From positions 1 through 41,219 of the forward strand of contig WLIV01000033.1 in assembly GCA_009702045.1 (NCBI GenBank): a stretch of DNA of 41,219 bases. The letters are read 5' to 3'. Shown piece by piece: positions 39,909-41,219 of the stretch (its first letter is position 1; each line of letters opens with the position of its first letter). This stretch comes from Actinomycetota bacterium (GTDB lineage: Bacteria > Actinomycetota > Acidimicrobiia > Acidimicrobiales > Ilumatobacteraceae). The notes beneath the pieces are model-generated. The model saw only the letters and a program-made list of their open reading frames with translations. It searched no databases and had not been told where the DNA came from. The position numbers were made by a program, and so were the translations under genes.

Positions 39909-40007
39909 ATCAACCGGGTGCTGGTCATCTGGAACGCGTGCGATGCCGGGATCCGCCGCCTGGCATTGCCGAGTGACGGCCCCGAAAGGGGCCGTCGCTG
40001 TTGTTTT
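39909..40007 (+). ncRNA. Candidate small non-coding RNA, about 99 nt
   Basis: It is defined by a promoter upstream and a factor-independent terminator downstream (GACGGCCCC 39975-39983, GAAA tetraloop, GGGGCCGTC 39988-39996, then GCTGTTGTTTT). The body contains a further possible stem (ATGCC/GGCAT, about 39943-39947 and 39961-39966). There is no start codon with a ribosome site and no downstream gene on this strand until hisC at 40411, so it looks like a free RNA rather than a leader. I do not recognise the family. The annotation is inferred from signals only. Confidence 0.6.
39975..40007 (+). terminator. Factor-independent terminator of the candidate small RNA
   Basis: A perfect 9-bp GC-rich stem with a GAAA tetraloop is followed by a T-rich tail ending in TTTT. 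This is the most classical terminator in the window. Confidence 0.85.
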
Positions 40008-40131
40008 GGGCCCGTTTCGTGGCGCATGCGCTCACGTCGTGAACTGTGCTCGCAAAGTGTGTTGATGACCGTCAGGCGACGGAGCCCGGCAGAGGGCGCG
40101 TCACACTGAGTGGTCACTTCTGAGGATTGTC

Positions 40132-40335
40132 TCAGTGTGCAGCGGCGGCCAACTTGGCAGCGCGGCGCAGCAGACGAGATGCCGTGCGCAACGCTCGCTC
40201 GGCTTCGACCAATGCCCCGGCGACATCATCGTGCTGCGAGGCCTGATACCCCGGTACGAGATCTCCCACTTCATGTTGGTAGCGGTCGACGTGATCGGCC
40301 ATCACTGAGAGATGCGCGACGGGTGTGGAGGGCAT
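40132..40335 (-). CDS. Small helical protein of unknown function (67 aa)
   Basis: I do not recognise this short gene. The 67-residue product is acidic and His-containing at first (DHVDRYQHEVGDLVPGYQ) and then forms an amphipathic basic helix rich in Ala, Arg and Leu (ALVEAERALRTASRLLRRAA). There is no signal peptide or Cys. Support for it being real is the ATG at 40335 exactly 6 nt after CACACT (40347-40342, minus), the same box and spacing as at the crotonase gene. hisC diverges 75 bp away. A longer upstream open frame would run antisense through hisC and is not credible. Confidence 0.6.
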   Translation of the reverse strand: MPSTPVAHLSVMADHVDRYQHEVGDLVPGYQASQHDDVAGALVEAERALRTASRLLRRAAKLAAAAH

Positions 40336-40410
40336 CGTGACAGTGTGCCTGCTGGAGGCGTATCGGAATGCACCCGCGCCGCGTCGACGCACCTCGGTAA
40401 CGTGAACACT

Positions 40411-41219
40411 GTGACCCGAGTGCCCGTACGCGACGACCTCCGCGCCCTCGAGGGCTATCACTCGCCGCAGGTGAACGTCAGCGTTCGTCTGAACACCAAT
40501 GAGTCGCCGTTCGCACCGCCCACTGCATGGCGAGACGCCTTCGCCGCCGAACTCGCTCGCGTCGACTGGCAGCGCTACCCCGATCGAGGTGCGCGTGCGT
40601 TGCGCGAGGGCATCGCCGCGCAGCACGGCGTCAGCCCCGCACAGGTCTTTGCCGCCAACGGCAGCAACGAGGTGTTGCAAACGCTGGTGCTCACCTTTGC
40701 CGGCCCGGGCCGCACTGTGGCCACGTTCGAACCGACGTATCAGATGCACGGACAGATCGCCCGTGTCGCTGGCTCCATCGTGGTGGAGGGCGAACGCGCC
40801 CCCGACTTCACGCTCGACATGGCAGAGGTACAACGTGTGCTCAGTACCGCGTTGCCAGCCATCACGTTCCTGTGTTCGCCCAACAATCCCACCGGGCTGG
40901 TCGAACCAGAGGCCAAGATCCGTTCAGTGCTCGAACAGGCGCCAGGTCTGTTGGTGGTCGATGAGGCCTACGGTCAGTTCGCCGAGTGGTCAGCCCTCGG
41001 TCTGATCGACGAGGAGACTCCACTCGTCGTCACCCGTACCTTCTCCAAGACATGGTCGATGGCCGGTACCCGCCTGGGGTATCTCGTCGGTCCCGAGTGG
41101 TTGGTCGCCGAACTCGACAAGGTGGTGCTGCCGTACCACCTCGACACTGCCAAGCAGATTGCCGGGCGGCTCGCGCTGCAGTACGTCGACGAGATGGAGT
41201 CGCGCGTGCAGTTCATCAT
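40411..41219 (+). CDS. hisC: Histidinol-phosphate aminotransferase, 5' part (3' end outside window)
   Basis: This shows the first 269 codons of a class I/II PLP aminotransferase that converts imidazole-acetol phosphate and glutamate to histidinol phosphate. Blocks are VRLNTNESPFAPP, RYPDRGARALREGIA, AANGSNEVLQTL, FLCSPNNPTGL, VVDEAYGQF and the PLP lysine in TFSKTWSMAGTRLGY. The GTG 40411 start is 7 nt after TAACGT (40398-40403), the same -10 as the M20 gene, which also uses GTG. The frame is open to the window edge. A related aromatic or alanine-type aminotransferase of the same branch remains possible without the C-terminus. Confidence 0.9.
   Translation, partial: MTRVPVRDDLRALEGYHSPQVNVSVRLNTNESPFAPPTAWRDAFAAELARVDWQRYPDRGARALREGIAAQHGVSPAQVFAANGSNEVLQTLVLTFAGPGRTVATFEPTYQMHGQIARVAGSIVVEGERAPDFTLDMAEVQRVLSTALPAITFLCSPNNPTGLVEPEAKIRSVLEQAPGLLVVDEAYGQFAEWSALGLIDEETPLVVTRTFSKTWSMAGTRLGYLVGPEWLVAELDKVVLPYHLDTAKQIAGRLALQYVDEMESRVQFI

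Larger units (their letters stand above)
39846..40131. other. 286-bp intergenic region with a candidate small RNA
   Basis: No protein-coding gene is supported here. The region holds a consensus-like promoter (39875-39902), a candidate transcript (39909-40007) ending in a strong terminator, and a 9-bp inverted repeat at its right end (CACACTGAG 40102-40110, CTCAGTGTG 40131-40139) that reaches the stop of the minus-strand gene and may be its terminator. Confidence 0.7.

Noticed and set aside
40336-40833. Upstream extension of the small minus-strand gene at 40132
   Set aside because: It would be antisense to hisC, which has unmistakable aminotransferase motifs.
1-41219. CRISPR arrays, insertion sequences, prophage, toxin-antitoxin or restriction genes
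   Set aside because: None were found: no spaced direct repeats of 24-40 bp, no transposase, integrase or phage motifs, and base composition looks even.

Overview
The window is about 41 kb of chromosome from a high-GC actinobacterium. The evidence is a mycothiol synthase (mshD, 38234-39133), an F420-type luciferase-like oxidoreductase, a DUF3499 protein (a family I know only from actinobacteria), roughly two-thirds GC by eye, and a very strong leaderless-gene signature (TANNNT 6-9 nt before the start codon). The gene mix (FAR-HAD reductase, P450, crotonase, APH/DUF6285 pair) would suit the class Acidimicrobiia, but that placement is a guess. I see no phage, insertion sequence, CRISPR array or plasmid function. 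This is a core-type region with several unusual gene architectures.

Layout. 1-3067: 3' part of gltB and all of gltD (glutamate synthase). 3094-5087: LysM lipoprotein, YceH/DUF480 protein, SAM methyltransferase. 5100-11237 (minus): a tight four-gene operon, in transcription order a fatty-acyl-CoA reductase fused to a HAD phosphatase, a zinc alcohol dehydrogenase, a LarA-like (DUF2088) protein and a PlsC-type acyltransferase. It diverges from a TetR regulator across a near-ideal 24-bp palindrome. 11906-13135 (minus): M20 amidohydrolase. 13146-16353: a membrane-anchored unknown and ddl diverge from murF across a symmetric promoter. 16225-18406: MFS exporter and crotonase. 18642-21676: LLM oxidoreductase and GNAT start 12 bp apart and divergent, followed by a P450. 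21860-29734: an amino-acid and polyamine block with ald and a divergent Lrp regulator, an aminobutyraldehyde-type dehydrogenase, a second Lrp regulator, and a polyamine ABC importer whose ATPase and substrate-binding protein are one polypeptide. 29787-31509: 2-hydroxyacid dehydrogenase, tRNA-Val(CAC), DUF3499. 31519-33308: secreted helical protein, SRPBCC protein, orphan ABC ATPase. 33401-35819: tandem duplicated M23 peptidases with matching promoters. 35851-37130: APH/DUF6285 pair. 37147-39845: rlmN and mshD diverge from nth. 39909-40007: a candidate small RNA with its own promoter and terminator. 40132-41219: a 67-aa unknown and the 5' part of hisC.

How the genes work together. The polyamine block could import putrescine or spermidine, oxidise the derived aminoaldehyde and handle nitrogen through alanine and glutamate (ald, gltBD), with two Lrp regulators. 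The ddl/murF pair makes D-Ala-D-Ala and ligates it to the UDP-MurNAc-tripeptide, so one shared promoter couples consecutive peptidoglycan steps. The M23 pair remodels the same wall. The TetR-controlled operon looks like lipid or fatty-alcohol chemistry of unknown product and is the best candidate here for an undescribed pathway. The ATPase-TM-binding-protein fusion is the most unusual single protein.

Limits: all family calls are from reading motifs by eye, and no database search was run.
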